The notes: generated by a model from the sequence alone, not told the origin. A stretch of 64,000 bases of DNA from Coriobacteriaceae bacterium (GCA_902835305.1 CADFMD010000008.1:1-64000); one strand, 5' to 3'. Shown: positions 18,592 to 27,529, counted from the first letter of the stretch. Made by a program: numbers and translations.

Positions 18592-19386
18592 ATGAATACG
18601 TTCATCAGTGCGGTGCTCGTCGGCCTCGTCGGCGTGTTCTGCATGTGGGACTCCCGCCTGCTCGGTCGTCTTAACTTCGAGCAGCCCCTCGTTGGCGCTA
18701 CGCTCGTCGGTCTGCTGCTGGGCGATGTGCCCACCGGCCTTGCCGTCGGTGCCGCCGTCGAGCTCGTGTCCATGGGCCTGGTGCAGGTCGGCGCCGCCGT
18801 TCCGCCCGATATGGTCCTGGGCGGCATCGTGGCCGCTGCCTTTGCGTGCCTGACCGATGCTTCCGCCGAGACCGCCATGACGATCGCCATCCCGGTCGCC
18901 GTCCTGGGTCAGCTCCTCGGCATCGTGTTCCGTTCCATCATCGCCGCCCTCACCCATGTGGCAGATAGCGCGATCGATAACGGAAAGTTCAAGACCGCCT
19001 ATCGCATGCACATCTGCGCCGGCTCCGGTCTGTACGCCGTCATGTACTTCCTGCCGATCTTCCTCGCCGTCTTTGTTGGCACTGACCTGGTTCAGGCCAT
19101 CGTCAACATGGTTCCCGAGTGGCTGTCCACTGGTCTTAACGTTTCGACCAAGATCATGACCGCCTACGGCTTGGCCCTGCTGCTCACCATGATGATCAAG
19201 AAGGGTATGACTCCGTTCCTGTTCATCGGTTTCCTGCTCGCCGCTTACCTCAACCTGTCCGTCATCGCGGTCGCTCTGATCGGTGTGTGCCTGGCTGTCG
19301 TCTTCATGGGCTTCAAGTTCAACGGTTCCCATGCAGCCGCCGGTGTCGATTCCGACTACGATCCGCTCGAAGACGACGAAGACTAA
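18592..19386 (+). CDS. PTS mannose-family IIC component
   Basis: A 264-residue integral membrane IIC of the mannose (Man) family, with about eight hydrophobic segments and the family segments FEQPLVGATLVGLLLGD and AVELVSMGLVQVGAAVPPD near residues 28-70. Together with IID it forms the translocation channel. AAGGAGAAGGG precedes the ATG. The last 25 residues are acidic (DYDPLEDDED) and cytoplasmic. It lies 36 nt after IIAB and 13 nt before IID, clearly co-transcribed. Confidence 0.93.
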   Translation: MNTFISAVLVGLVGVFCMWDSRLLGRLNFEQPLVGATLVGLLLGDVPTGLAVGAAVELVSMGLVQVGAAVPPDMVLGGIVAAAFACLTDASAETAMTIAIPVAVLGQLLGIVFRSIIAALTHVADSAIDNGKFKTAYRMHICAGSGLYAVMYFLPIFLAVFVGTDLVQAIVNMVPEWLSTGLNVSTKIMTAYGLALLLTMMIKKGMTPFLFIGFLLAAYLNLSVIAVALIGVCLAVVFMGFKFNGSHAAAGVDSDYDPLEDDED

Positions 19387-19399
19387 GGAGGAACACACT

Positions 19400-20233
19400 A
19401 TGGCAACCGCAACCAAGGACGTGTCCCTGAACAAGAAGGTCAGCCAGTTCTTCTGGCGCTCCTGGGCCATCCAGGCCTCTTGGAACTACGAGCGTCAGAT
19501 GAACATGGGCTTCCTCTACGGCATGGTTCCCACGCTCGATCGCCTCTATCCGGACGAGTCCGACCCCAAGCAGCTCGCTGCTAAGAAAGAGGCTTACCAC
19601 CGTCACATGGCGTTCTACAACTGCACCCCGCAGACGAGCGCTTTCATCCTAGGCCTCGCCGCCTCCATGGAGGAAGAGTACGCCAAGGATCCCGAGAACT
19701 TCGACCCCGATTCGATCAACGCGGTCAAGACCTCCCTTATGGGTCCGCTTTCCGGCATCGGTGACTCCTTCTTCCAGGGCACCATCCGCGTTATCGCCTT
19801 TGGCCTGGGTGTTCAGCTGGCTCAGCAGGGCTCCATCATGGGCCCGATCCTGGCCATGCTCATCTCCATCGTGCCCTCCGTGCTGATCACTTGGTTCGCA
19901 GCCAAGATCGGCTACCAGGGTGGCCACGAGTACCTGAGCAAGCTCCAGGGCGGCGACCTCATGGAGAAGCTCATGTATGTCTGCGGTATCGTGGGTCTTA
20001 TGTCCGTGGGCGGCATGATCGCCACGCTGATCGGCGCCACCACCCCGCTGCAGTTCGCTGACGGCACCGTCGTGATCCAGGACATCCTGGACGGCATGAT
20101 GCCCCAGATGATCTCCCTCGGCCTCACCGGCCTTATGTACTGGCTCATCAAGAAGAACGTCAACACCGGTTGGCTTCTCGTGATCGCCATCGTGGGCGGC
20201 ATCGCCCTCTCCGCGGCCGGCATCCTGGCCTAG
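19400..20233 (+). CDS. PTS mannose-family IID component
   Basis: A 277-residue IID. Its N-terminal half is hydrophilic with the family motifs WAIQASWNYERQMNMGF and the conserved SLMGPLSGIGDSFFQGT near residues 110-130; the C-terminal half has several membrane segments. It partners the IIC just upstream. AAGGAGG lies 8 nt before the ATG at 19400. A G/C hairpin at 20268 and a palindrome at 20311 follow, before the second deglycase gene. Confidence 0.93.
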   Translation: MATATKDVSLNKKVSQFFWRSWAIQASWNYERQMNMGFLYGMVPTLDRLYPDESDPKQLAAKKEAYHRHMAFYNCTPQTSAFILGLAASMEEEYAKDPENFDPDSINAVKTSLMGPLSGIGDSFFQGTIRVIAFGLGVQLAQQGSIMGPILAMLISIVPSVLITWFAAKIGYQGGHEYLSKLQGGDLMEKLMYVCGIVGLMSVGGMIATLIGATTPLQFADGTVVIQDILDGMMPQMISLGLTGLMYWLIKKNVNTGWLLVIAIVGGIALSAAGILA

Positions 20234-20267
20234 TCGCGACCAAGCGCCTAACCGCTTTCCCCCGGGG

Positions 20268-20298
20268 GCCTGCCTGGCATCCCATACCCCAGGCAGGC
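20268..20298 (+). terminator. hairpin after IID
   Basis: A perfect 10-bp stem GCCTGCCTGG / CCAGGCAGGC with an 11-nt loop, followed only by TT. It may be a partial terminator or stabilise the PTS mRNA upstream of the deglycase gene. Confidence 0.5.
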
Positions 20299-20310
20299 TT
20301 CCATCCCTAG

Positions 20311-20341
20311 ATGTGTCAAAGGGACAGTTCCTTTGACACAT
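20311..20341. repeat. ATGTGTCAAAGGGA palindrome
   Basis: Arms ATGTGTCAAAGGA-like on both sides (20311-20324, 20328-20341) enclose a short loop containing CAG. The GGGACAG core resembles that of the other short palindromes at 21516, 23650 and 33118. Confidence 0.6.
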
Positions 20342-20432
20342 CCTCAACGGGCCGGCGACTCGGTCCAAACCACGGTAACCCTGCGAGCGCCCGGCAATGT
20401 GGCGCCGCAAAAAATCGAAAGGAATGTGTCAG

Positions 20433-21416
20433 ATGTACGAGATCGACCTTAACCTCCCTAAGCAGATCGTCGCTGACGTCCTGTCCAACCACGAGATCCA
20501 CAGCGTCGCTTTCGTCGGCTGCGGTGCTTCCATGTCCGACCTTTACCCCGCCAAGTACTTCCTGGCCAACAACACGGACAAGCTGAACGTTCAGATCTTC
20601 ACCGCTAACGAGTTCAACTACGACACGCCTTCCTGGGTCAACGAGCACACTTTCGTGATCACCTGCTCCCTCGGTGGCTCCACGCCCGAGACCGTCGAGG
20701 CCAACAAGACCGCCAAGAAGCACAACTGCCCGGTCGTCTCCCTCACCAACAAGGCTGGCTCCGCTCTGACCGTCGACGCCGACCACGTCATCGTTCACGG
20801 CTTCCACGCCAACTACGCTGCCAAGTGCGAGAAGCCTGGCTACGCCATCGCTCTTGCTCTCGAGATCCTTCAGCAGACCGAGGGCTATGACCACTACGAG
20901 GACATGATCACCGGCCTCACCAACGTCTTCGAGCTCTGCGAGAACGCCGCTCAGTCCGCCAAGGGCCTCGCCAAGCAGTTCGCCCAGGACTTCAAGGACG
21001 ACAAGATGATCTACTTCATGGCCTCCGGTGCCTCCGAGAAGATGGCTTATTCTCACGCCGCCTTCCTGTTCACCGAGATGCAGTGGATCGACGCCGCCGC
21101 CTACAACACCGGCGAGTACTTCCACGGCCCGTTCGAGGTTTCCACCGAGGGTAAGCCCTACGTCTTCTTCATGTCCGACGGTGCTACCCGTCCGATGGAC
21201 GCTCGCGCCCTCACCTTCCTTAAGCGCATGGGCGCTAAGGTCGCTCTGATCGACTCCAAGGACTACGGCCTGGCTGACGCCGTGCCCGCGAGCGTCGTCA
21301 CCTACTTCAACCCGCTGCTGCACCTCGCCGTTATGCGCGAGTACGGCAACCAGATCGCCGAGGCCCGTCAGCACCCGCTGACCATGCGTCGCTACATGTG
21401 GAAGCTTTCCTACTAA
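20433..21416 (+). CDS. SIS-domain sugar-phosphate deglycase (FrlB/GfrE-like), copy 2
   Basis: A 327-residue double-SIS protein of the same family as the one at 15114. Phosphate-binding loops are VAFVGCGASMSD and ITCSLGGSTPET. The family features GEYFHGPFEV and the C-terminal end RRYMWKLSY are present. It closes the IIAB-IIC-IID operon, so its substrate should be the product of that PTS. Two deglycases with one PTS recalls Salmonella GfrE plus GfrF, where one acts on glucoselysine-6-P and the other on fructoselysine-6-P. I chose the ATG at 20433 (spacing about 10 nt from GAAAGGA); the ATG at 20424 sits too close to it. Codon use is strongly biased, suggesting high expression. Confidence 0.87.
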   Translation: MYEIDLNLPKQIVADVLSNHEIHSVAFVGCGASMSDLYPAKYFLANNTDKLNVQIFTANEFNYDTPSWVNEHTFVITCSLGGSTPETVEANKTAKKHNCPVVSLTNKAGSALTVDADHVIVHGFHANYAAKCEKPGYAIALALEILQQTEGYDHYEDMITGLTNVFELCENAAQSAKGLAKQFAQDFKDDKMIYFMASGASEKMAYSHAAFLFTEMQWIDAAAYNTGEYFHGPFEVSTEGKPYVFFMSDGATRPMDARALTFLKRMGAKVALIDSKDYGLADAVPASVVTYFNPLLHLAVMREYGNQIAEARQHPLTMRRYMWKLSY

Positions 21417-21450
21417 TCACAAGTAAGTAGACCTTACGGGTTGATTGAGA

Positions 21451-21481
21451 GGGGATGGGGTTTGCGCCCCGTCCCCTTTTT
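21451..21481 (+). terminator. rho-independent terminator of the PTS operon
   Basis: GGGGATGGGG / CCCCGTCCCC stem (one mismatched or G-T pair), 6-nt loop, then TTTTT. Confidence 0.85.
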
Positions 21482-21515
21482 GCTTTGGGGGCGTGTCCGT
21501 TGCGTCATAAAACCC

Positions 21516-21558
21516 CAGATAAAACCTACCAAAATAAACCTGTCCCTTTTTGGCAGGT
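21516..21558. repeat. CCAGATAAAACCTACC palindrome, copy 1
   Basis: The element begins CCAGATAAAACCTACCAAAA and ends CTTTTTGGCAGG; its halves CCTACCAAAA and TTTTTGGCAGG are complementary. Copies lie at 23650-23694 and, inverted, at 33118-33162. It is within 15 nt of the HAD gene start. Confidence 0.75.
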
Positions 21559-21572
21559 GGGAGGAGATGCGT

Positions 21573-22202
21573 ATGATCAAGGCAGTGCTGTTTGATATGG
21601 ACGGCGTGCTGGTCGATACCGAGTGGTTCTACAACCGTCGTCGCGTGGCGTTTATGGAGGAGAAGGGGTTCCACTTTGACGAGATTCCCGATCTTTCGGG
21701 GTCTAACGAGCCTGCCATTTGGGAGGCGCTGGTGCCCGACGATGTCGAGCTGCGCGAGCGCCTACGCGTGGAGTACAAGCAGGTCTACAGCCCGGACCAT
21801 CCCGTTCCGTATGCCGAGCTGCTCAACGAGCAGACGGAGCCGGTGATGCGTGAGCTGCACGAGCGCGGCGTGAAGTGCGCCATCGCAAGCTCGTCCTATC
21901 GTGAGCTCATTGACGAGCTGGTGGAGATCGCTGGCATTGCCGATGTGCTGGATTACACCATCAGCGGCCACGAGTGCAGCGCGTTTAAGCCCGACCCCGA
22001 GATCTACCTGCGTGCCATGGAGGCGTTGGATGTTGAGCCTGCCGAGTGCCTGGTTATCGAGGACTCGCCGTTGGGCATCGAGGCCGGCAAGCGTTCCGGC
22101 GCCCGCGTCCTGGCGCTGCGTCCGCACGAGGGCGTCAACCTGGATCAGTCCGCCGCCGACACCATCATCGACAACTTGGCCGACATTTTGGCCGCTTTGT
22201 AG
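21573..22202 (+). CDS. HAD-IA family hydrolase (beta-phosphoglucomutase-like)
   Basis: A 209-residue haloacid-dehalogenase hydrolase. Motif I is FDMDGVLVDTE (nucleophile Asp8, acid/base Asp10), motif II is AIASSS, the lysine of motif III is in FKPDPEIY, and motif IV is VIEDSPLGIEAG. A helical cap lies between motifs I and II. It is either a phosphatase for a small sugar phosphate or a beta-phosphoglucomutase-type enzyme. It follows the PTS/deglycase operon but has its own ribosome site (GGGAGG) after a terminator, so its link to Amadori catabolism is only positional. I selected the ATG at 21573 over 21567 because of spacing. Confidence 0.85.
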   Translation: MIKAVLFDMDGVLVDTEWFYNRRRVAFMEEKGFHFDEIPDLSGSNEPAIWEALVPDDVELRERLRVEYKQVYSPDHPVPYAELLNEQTEPVMRELHERGVKCAIASSSYRELIDELVEIAGIADVLDYTISGHECSAFKPDPEIYLRAMEALDVEPAECLVIEDSPLGIEAGKRSGARVLALRPHEGVNLDQSAADTIIDNLADILAAL

Positions 22203-22299
22203 CGTCAATCCACCGCGAGAAGTACGGATTCACGCGTCTTTTGATGCGGATGGGCTTAATTTGGCTTCGATTTGGGCCCGTTTGGCTTCGACTCAGACT

Positions 22300-22419
22300 A
22301 AGTGAGTAGACTTTTTGGCGCAGGCCGAGCACAAAGCGTTTCTGCCTTAGTAAAACCGCAGGTCACAGAGGTGGCTGTTATTGGCTGTGCTCGGCAGGAC
22401 GCGAAAAGTCTACTCACTT
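22300..22419. repeat. 120-nt hairpin element
   Basis: The outer arms AAGTGAGTAGACTTTT (22300-22315) and its exact complement (22404-22419) are extended inwards by imperfect pairing of about 15 nt (GCCGAGCAC / GTGCTCGGC). A loop of about 50 nt remains. No protein gene is supported in 22203-22557; this element is what the gap holds. Confidence 0.8.
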
Positions 22420-22557
22420 GGAATTTTGCCCTTTGGTCGTGGGCTTGCTTGTCCCGCTTTGGTTGTCGAGAGAGGGTGAATTGAAGCGCCCCCGCATGCT
22501 CCATGCTACAATCGCGGCCACGCCCCACAACTACATCTGCCTTCGAAAGGAGCCTAC

Positions 22558-23565
22558 GTGGCGAACGCCATCGATCAGCTCACGGACCGCGTGCTCGTGC
22601 TCGGCCGCCTTACCATCGTCCGCCGTGCCATCACCGCCGTGGCGGTCACCATTTCCGCCGTTCTCCAGACATTCCTGATCCAGGCGTTCATTCGGCCCGC
22701 CGACCTGCTTCCGAGCGGTCTTACCGGCGTCGCGGTCCTGCTCGATCGCGTTACCTCGCTCGGCGGCGTTCACATCGACATCTCGCTCGGTATGCTCGCG
22801 CTCAACATCCCCGTGGCGCTCCTATGCTGGAGCGGCATTAGCAAGCGCTTCGTCATCTTCTCTATGATGCAAGTTGTGCTCTCATCGCTGTTCCTCAACA
22901 TCTTTCATTTCGCCCCGTTTTTGGGCGACAAGATCATGCTCATCATTTTTGGTGGCGTGGTCTCGGGTCTGGGCGCTGCCATCGCGCTCAAGTCCGGCGC
23001 ATCTACCGGCGGCACCGACTTTATCGCGCTGTGGGTCTCCAACCACACGGGTAAGACCATCTGGGGCGTTATCTTTGGTTTCAACTGCTTTATCCTGGCG
23101 ATCTTTGGCTTTATGTTTGGCTGGGACAATGCGGCGTACTCCATCGTGTTCCAGTTTATTTCGACCAAGACCATCGACAGTTTCTATCATCGCTACGACC
23201 GCGTGACGCTGCAGATCACGACGCGCAAGGCAGACGAGGTCATGACTGCCTACGTAAACCATTTTCAACACGGCATTAGCTGCGTCGAGGTCGTCGGCGG
23301 ATACAGCCGTGAAAAGATGTACTTGCTGCACACCGTTGTCTCGACCTACGAGAGCCAGGACATTATCAAGCTAGTGTGCGACATTGATCCCGGCGCCGTG
23401 ATCAATGTGTTCCACACGCTCAACTTTGTGGGCGGATGGTGGGGCGGCCATGTCGACGAGCCCATGCCCACAGCCGTTCCCGATCCCGACAAGCCCGCGC
23501 GCATAGCGAGTCGTCAGGCGCGCCTTAGCGAGCAGGACATCTTGCAGCAGGACGACGGCAAGTAG
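22558..23565 (+). CDS. YitT family membrane protein
   Basis: A 335-residue protein of the YitT (DUF161/DUF2179) family. About five hydrophobic segments (residues 20-210) include FIRPADLLPSGLTGVAVLL and the conserved KSGASTGGTDFIALW. The soluble C-terminal DUF2179 domain (about 220-300) has ALQ-type beta segments, here TLQITTRKADEVM and GISCVEVVGGYS. The role is unknown; transport or sensing has been proposed for the family. The start is a GTG at 22558, 6 nt after GAAAGGA. A tail of about 35 residues after the domain is polar. A terminator follows. Confidence 0.88.
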   Translation: MANAIDQLTDRVLVLGRLTIVRRAITAVAVTISAVLQTFLIQAFIRPADLLPSGLTGVAVLLDRVTSLGGVHIDISLGMLALNIPVALLCWSGISKRFVIFSMMQVVLSSLFLNIFHFAPFLGDKIMLIIFGGVVSGLGAAIALKSGASTGGTDFIALWVSNHTGKTIWGVIFGFNCFILAIFGFMFGWDNAAYSIVFQFISTKTIDSFYHRYDRVTLQITTRKADEVMTAYVNHFQHGISCVEVVGGYSREKMYLLHTVVSTYESQDIIKLVCDIDPGAVINVFHTLNFVGGWWGGHVDEPMPTAVPDPDKPARIASRQARLSEQDILQQDDGK

Positions 23566-23605
23566 GGTTTTGGCTTTTTGCCGGTCAAGCGCAGCCCATC
23601 CGAAT

Positions 23606-23646
23606 GAGCCCCCCGAAAGCCCCGTTGCTTTCGAGGGGCTCTCGTT
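23606..23646 (+). terminator. rho-independent terminator after yitT-like gene
   Basis: GAGCCCC(C)CGAAAGC / GCTTTCGAGGGGCTC stem with one mismatch and a 6-nt loop, followed by TCGTTT. Confidence 0.8.
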
Positions 23647-23649
23647 TGA

Positions 23650-23694
23650 CCAGATAAAACCTACCAAAATAGACCTGTCGCTTTTTGGTAGGCA
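23650..23694. repeat. CCAGATAAAACCTACC palindrome, copy 2
   Basis: CCAGATAAAACCTACCAAAA then AGACCTGTCGCTTTTTGGTAGG. The CCTACCAAAA and TTTTTGGTAGG ends pair better than in copy 1. Confidence 0.75.
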
Positions 23695-23710
23695 GGGTGT
23701 ATCGTTTTAT

Positions 23711-23750
23711 CGTTATGATGTAACATAGAGCTAGACGTTATATACGTATT
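23711..23750. promoter_or_regulatory. CGTTAT/ACGTTATATACGT operator candidate
   Basis: CGTTATGATGTAAC (23711-23724) and ACGTTATATACGT (about 23735-23747) lie upstream of the GntR gene at 23785. They share the CGTTAT core of the inverted repeat at 17597-17615, suggesting that this GntR protein controls the PTS operon and itself. Confidence 0.45.
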
Positions 23751-23784
23751 AGTTATTTCGATATTTCGATAAGAGTGATTAGAT

Positions 23785-24504
23785 ATGCCTGCACCCAAAA
23801 ATGCACCGCTTTACCAGCAGATTTACGACGAAATCAAGGACGCGATCGAGAAAGGTGTTTATGCACCCAAGGAGCGTATTCCGTCCGAGCTTGAGCTTGC
23901 CGAGCAGTACGAGGTGAGCCGTATTACGGTGCGCCGCGCCGTCGAAGAGCTATGCTCCGATGGCTACCTGGTTAAGCAGCAGGGCCGCGGTACCTTTGTT
24001 TCCACGCCGCACATCAATCGCCAGTTCCACGCCTCGACGCTGCAGACGTTTACCGCACTGTGTGCCAGCAACGGCATGAAGGCCGGTGCACATGTGGTCG
24101 ATTGCCAGATCGTTCCGGCGCGCCAAAACGAGATGGAGTTCTTTGGCCTGCAGAAGGATGCGCTGCTGCTGCATATTAAGCGCGTGCGTACGGCCGACGG
24201 CGAACCCATCTTTGAGGAGAACATCTTTGTGCCGTTTGACGCCTACCGTGAGCTGTTGACGGCCGATCTTGAGGACAAGTCGATTTTTGCCGAGGTCGAG
24301 CGTGTTGGCGGAACCCCGATTGTCTCGGTTGGCTACCGCACGGTCGAGGCCGTTCGAGCTAACGCCGAGCAGGCGGCCGAGCTGGGCATTGCTCCGCACG
24401 ATCCGCTGCTCAACCTGCGTGCCGGCTTTATCGGTCCCAATGGCGAGCCGGTCCTGATGGGTAAGCAGTACTACGTGGGCAGCCGCTACGTCATGGTGAT
24501 GTAG
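23785..24504 (+). CDS. GntR/HutC family regulator with UTRA domain
   Basis: A 239-residue GntR regulator: winged helix (residues about 5-75; RIPSELELAEQYEVSRITVRRAV, GRGTFVS) and UTRA effector domain (about 95-235; KRVRTADGEPIFEEN is a typical strand pair). The sites upstream resemble the operator in front of the PTS IIAB gene, so I infer control of cluster 1 as well as autoregulation. It is transcribed alone; a G/C hairpin follows. The ribosome site is weak. Confidence 0.9.
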   Translation: MPAPKNAPLYQQIYDEIKDAIEKGVYAPKERIPSELELAEQYEVSRITVRRAVEELCSDGYLVKQQGRGTFVSTPHINRQFHASTLQTFTALCASNGMKAGAHVVDCQIVPARQNEMEFFGLQKDALLLHIKRVRTADGEPIFEENIFVPFDAYRELLTADLEDKSIFAEVERVGGTPIVSVGYRTVEAVRANAEQAAELGIAPHDPLLNLRAGFIGPNGEPVLMGKQYYVGSRYVMVM

Positions 24505-24509
24505 CTCTA

Positions 24510-24536
24510 GTTGCGCGGTTTTCCAAACCGCGCAAC
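24510..24536 (+). terminator. hairpin after the GntR gene
   Basis: A perfect 12-bp stem GTTGCGCGGTTT / AAACCGCGCAAC with a 3-nt loop, 6 nt after the stop. There is no T-tract, so termination may be weak. Confidence 0.5.
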
Positions 24537-24577
24537 GGCTCGACGCTGCAAGCCCGCCAGAGCGGCAATCTGCAGAA

Positions 24578-24676
24578 TGAGCGTGGAAAATCTCCCGTTT
24601 TTGGCTCGGTTACGGCCTCAAAGTGGGAGATTATCCACGCTCATCCGGAAAGTGTCCAAAAATCCACGCTCGTTCC
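24578..24676. repeat. GAGCGTGGA hairpin element, copy 1
   Basis: TGAGCGTGGAAAATCTCCCG at 24578 pairs with the arm ending TCCACGCTCA at 24643. A further TCCGG...TCCACGCTCG unit follows at 24644-24676. The element resembles those at 30931, 32309, 37095 and 49035. Confidence 0.8.
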
Positions 24677-24770
24677 TTTCGGATTGCGCCGCCCGTGGCC
24701 GGCAGCCGTGCGCCACCGGTCCGCGTGGCGGCGTATAATCGGCGGCAGATGACTTGGACGTTAGGAAACC

Positions 24771-26753
24771 ATGACCGATAGCATGCAGCAGATGGCGCTC
24801 GACACGCTCGGCGCCTATTTTGGCTACACCTCGTTTCGCCCGGGGCAGGACCGTATGGTCGATGCGATTCTTGCCGGTCGCGATGCGCTGGGCGTTATGC
24901 CCACAGGCGCCGGCAAGTCCATTTGCTACCAGGTGCCCGCGCTCATGCTGCCCGGCATCACCTTTGTGGTGAGTCCGTTGCTCTCCCTTATGGAGGACCA
25001 GACCCGTGCGCTGCTCGCGGCGGGCGCGCGACCCAGCTATCTCAACTCCAGCCTTACTCCGGCCCAGCAAAATACCGTGCTCAAGCGGGCGCGCGAGGGC
25101 CGCTACCAGCTTATGTACGTGGCGCCCGAGCGCCTGCTCGAGCCGCGCTTTTTAGCCTTTGCGCAGGAGGCCGCGGCGGACGGCGGCATTGGCGTGCCGC
25201 TCGTGGCCATTGACGAGGCTCACTGCGTGAGTCAATGGGGCCAGGATTTTCGACCCGCCTACCTGCAGATTCGCGAGTTCATCGATTCTCTGCCGCAGCG
25301 CCCCATCGTGGCGGCCTTTACCGCCACGGCGACCGAGCGCGTGCGTGCGGACATTCAGCAGATGCTCGGCCTGCGCGACCCGGCTACCGTCGTGACGGGT
25401 TTCGACCGCAAGAACCTCTACTTTGGCTGCGAGGAGATGGGCGACAAGGCCAAATCCGCGTGGGTGCGCGACTACGTAATCGCGCATTCGAGCGAGAGCG
25501 GCATCGTGTACTGCTCGACCCGCAAGACCGTCGATGAGCTGGCAGGTGAGCTTGCCGAGGCGCTGGGCCCCAGCGGCATTCGCGTGGGCCGCTACCATGC
25601 CGGCATGGGCAATGACGCCCGCCGCCAGAGTCAGCGTGCCTTTATCGATGACGATATCCAGGTGATGGTCGCCACCAACGCCTTTGGCATGGGCATCGAC
25701 AAGCCCAACGTTCGCTATGTCATCCATAACAACGTGCCCGAGAGCATCGAGGCCTACTATCAGGAAGCGGGCCGCGCCGGCCGCGATGGCGACCCGGCCA
25801 GCTGCCACCTGCTGTGGAACGGCAACGATTTTCGCATGCGCCGCTTTCTGATAGACCGCGGCGATGCTGCCGACGAGGCACTCGACGATGAGCAGCGCGC
25901 GTGGGCGCTCCAGAACCGCTACCGCCTGCTCAGCCAGATGGAGGGCTACTGCAATACCACCGGCTGCCTGCGCGAATACATGCTGCGCTACTTTGGCGAC
26001 GAGGCCGCGGCCGAGCATGCGTCAGCGTCTGGTGCGGGCGGCGCCGCCACGAACGAGGCCGAGGGCTGCGGCAACTGCAGCAACTGCCTCACGCAGTTCG
26101 AGGTCGAGGACGTCACCGATATGGCCCGCGCTGCCGTGCGCTATGTGGCCACGCGTCCCATGCGTTTTGGCAAGTCGCTGATCGCCGACGTGCTCCACGG
26201 CGGCAACACCGAACGCATTCGCCAGATGCATCTGGACGAGGACCGCGGCTACGGTGAGCTGTCGAGCGAATCGGTCGGGCGCATCAAGGACATCATCGGC
26301 CAGCTGTGCGGCCGCGGTTATTTGGTCACCTCGCAGGGGCAGTACCCGGTCGTGGGCCTGGGCCCGCGTGCCGGCGAGGTCGAGGACGAGGCGTTTGCCT
26401 TTACCGTTAAGCGTCGCGCGTCCAAGCGCAAGGCCTCGGCCCGTGCTCGCCGTGCGGTGGATCTGCTGCGCGAGGAGGCCGAGCTGGATCAGCGCCTGCG
26501 CGTGGGCGACGATGCCGAGCTGTTCGAGCGCCTGCGTACCCTGCGCAAGGAGATCTCGACCGAGCTCGAGATGGCGCCGTACATGGTCTTTTCCGACAAG
26601 GCCCTGCGCGGCCTGTGCCGCCTGCGCCCGCAAACGCGCGACGAGCTTATCCAGGTCAACGGCATCGGCGAGAAAAAGGCCGATGCCTTTGGCGAGCAGT
26701 TTATGGCGGCGATTGAAGAGTTTGAGTCCGAGCATGCGCGGGATGGAGCGTAA
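24771..26753 (+). CDS. recQ: ATP-dependent DNA helicase RecQ
   Basis: A 660-residue 3'-5' DNA helicase. Domains in order: the DEAH helicase core with motif 0 FGYTSFRPGQ, Walker A MPTGAGKS near residue 45, DEAH box AIDEAHCVSQWG near 146, motif VI YYQEAGRAGRDG; a zinc-binding RQC subdomain with cysteines in CGNCSNC near 435; a winged helix; and a C-terminal HRDC domain (about 580-655, ending GIGEKKADAFGEQF). It acts in recombination and replication-fork repair. AGGAAACC precedes the ATG. The next gene, a GntR regulator, starts 3 nt after the stop, so the two are probably co-transcribed although unrelated in role. Confidence 0.96.
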   Translation: MTDSMQQMALDTLGAYFGYTSFRPGQDRMVDAILAGRDALGVMPTGAGKSICYQVPALMLPGITFVVSPLLSLMEDQTRALLAAGARPSYLNSSLTPAQQNTVLKRAREGRYQLMYVAPERLLEPRFLAFAQEAAADGGIGVPLVAIDEAHCVSQWGQDFRPAYLQIREFIDSLPQRPIVAAFTATATERVRADIQQMLGLRDPATVVTGFDRKNLYFGCEEMGDKAKSAWVRDYVIAHSSESGIVYCSTRKTVDELAGELAEALGPSGIRVGRYHAGMGNDARRQSQRAFIDDDIQVMVATNAFGMGIDKPNVRYVIHNNVPESIEAYYQEAGRAGRDGDPASCHLLWNGNDFRMRRFLIDRGDAADEALDDEQRAWALQNRYRLLSQMEGYCNTTGCLREYMLRYFGDEAAAEHASASGAGGAATNEAEGCGNCSNCLTQFEVEDVTDMARAAVRYVATRPMRFGKSLIADVLHGGNTERIRQMHLDEDRGYGELSSESVGRIKDIIGQLCGRGYLVTSQGQYPVVGLGPRAGEVEDEAFAFTVKRRASKRKASARARRAVDLLREEAELDQRLRVGDDAELFERLRTLRKEISTELEMAPYMVFSDKALRGLCRLRPQTRDELIQVNGIGEKKADAFGEQFMAAIEEFESEHARDGA

Positions 26754-26755
26754 CG

Positions 26756-27520
26756 ATGGCAACCGATAGCAAGACCGAACGTTCCGAGCGCGCCGAGGTG
26801 TCCGCCGTGCCGCTGTACCAGCAGGTTATGGACGACCTAAAGGGCGAGATCGCGCGCGGCGTGTACGCGGCCGGCTCGCGTATTCCTTCCGAGATGGAGC
26901 TCGCGAAGTCCTACGGCGTGGGACGCATCACCGTGCGCCGCGCCATCGAGGAGCTGTCGCGCGCGGGGTATCTCAGCCGCCAGCAGGGGAGGGGCACGTT
27001 TGTGTGCGCGCCCAAGCTCAAGCGCAAGATTCGCCAGAAGGGTGACGTCCAGAGTTTTACTGAGGGTTGTGCTGCCAACGATATGGTGGCCGGAGCGCGC
27101 CTGGTGTCGCGCACGGTGGTTGCGGCGACGCGCGAGGACGCGGCGTTTTTTGGCGTGGAGCCCGGCTGCGAGCTCATCGTGGTCGAGCGCGTGCGCACGG
27201 CCGACGGCATCCCCGTCATGCTCGAGAACAACGCCTTTGTGCTCGCCGACCATCCCTACCTGCAGACGCTGGCCGCCGAGGACCTCACCGATAACTCGAT
27301 CTTTGCGCTCGTTGCCGACCACTCGGGCCGCGCGCCGCTCAAGTCCGACCCCTGTACCGTGGAGATCGCGCTTGCCGATGCCCAGGTGGCCCCGCTGCTG
27401 GAGGTGCCGGTCGGCGAGCCTCTCTTTTATATGGAGGCGTATTTTACCGATGCAGACGAGCGCCCCCTGCTGCTCGGGCGCCAAAAGATCGTGGGCTCGC
27501 GCTACGTGTTCGACATCTAA
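26756..27520 (+). CDS. GntR/HutC family regulator with UTRA domain (cluster 2)
   Basis: A 254-residue GntR regulator: an extended N terminus, winged helix (about 18-90; RIPSEMELAKSYGVGRITVRRAI, GRGTFVC) and UTRA domain (about 110-250). It starts 3 nt after recQ and lies upstream of an orphan SIS deglycase. The 145-nt intergenic region contains two 17-bp direct repeats that flank a -10-like box, the likely operators. Its domain is close in layout to the regulators at 23785 and 37477. I infer control of the deglycase at 27665 by a phosphorylated sugar amine. Confidence 0.9.
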   Translation: MATDSKTERSERAEVSAVPLYQQVMDDLKGEIARGVYAAGSRIPSEMELAKSYGVGRITVRRAIEELSRAGYLSRQQGRGTFVCAPKLKRKIRQKGDVQSFTEGCAANDMVAGARLVSRTVVAATREDAAFFGVEPGCELIVVERVRTADGIPVMLENNAFVLADHPYLQTLAAEDLTDNSIFALVADHSGRAPLKSDPCTVEIALADAQVAPLLEVPVGEPLFYMEAYFTDADERPLLLGRQKIVGSRYVFDI

Positions 27521-27529
27521 CATCCACGA

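Noticed and set aside
22302..22484. 60-codon open frame in the 120-nt hairpin
   Set aside because: It reads through the hairpin arms, has no ribosome site and no family features.
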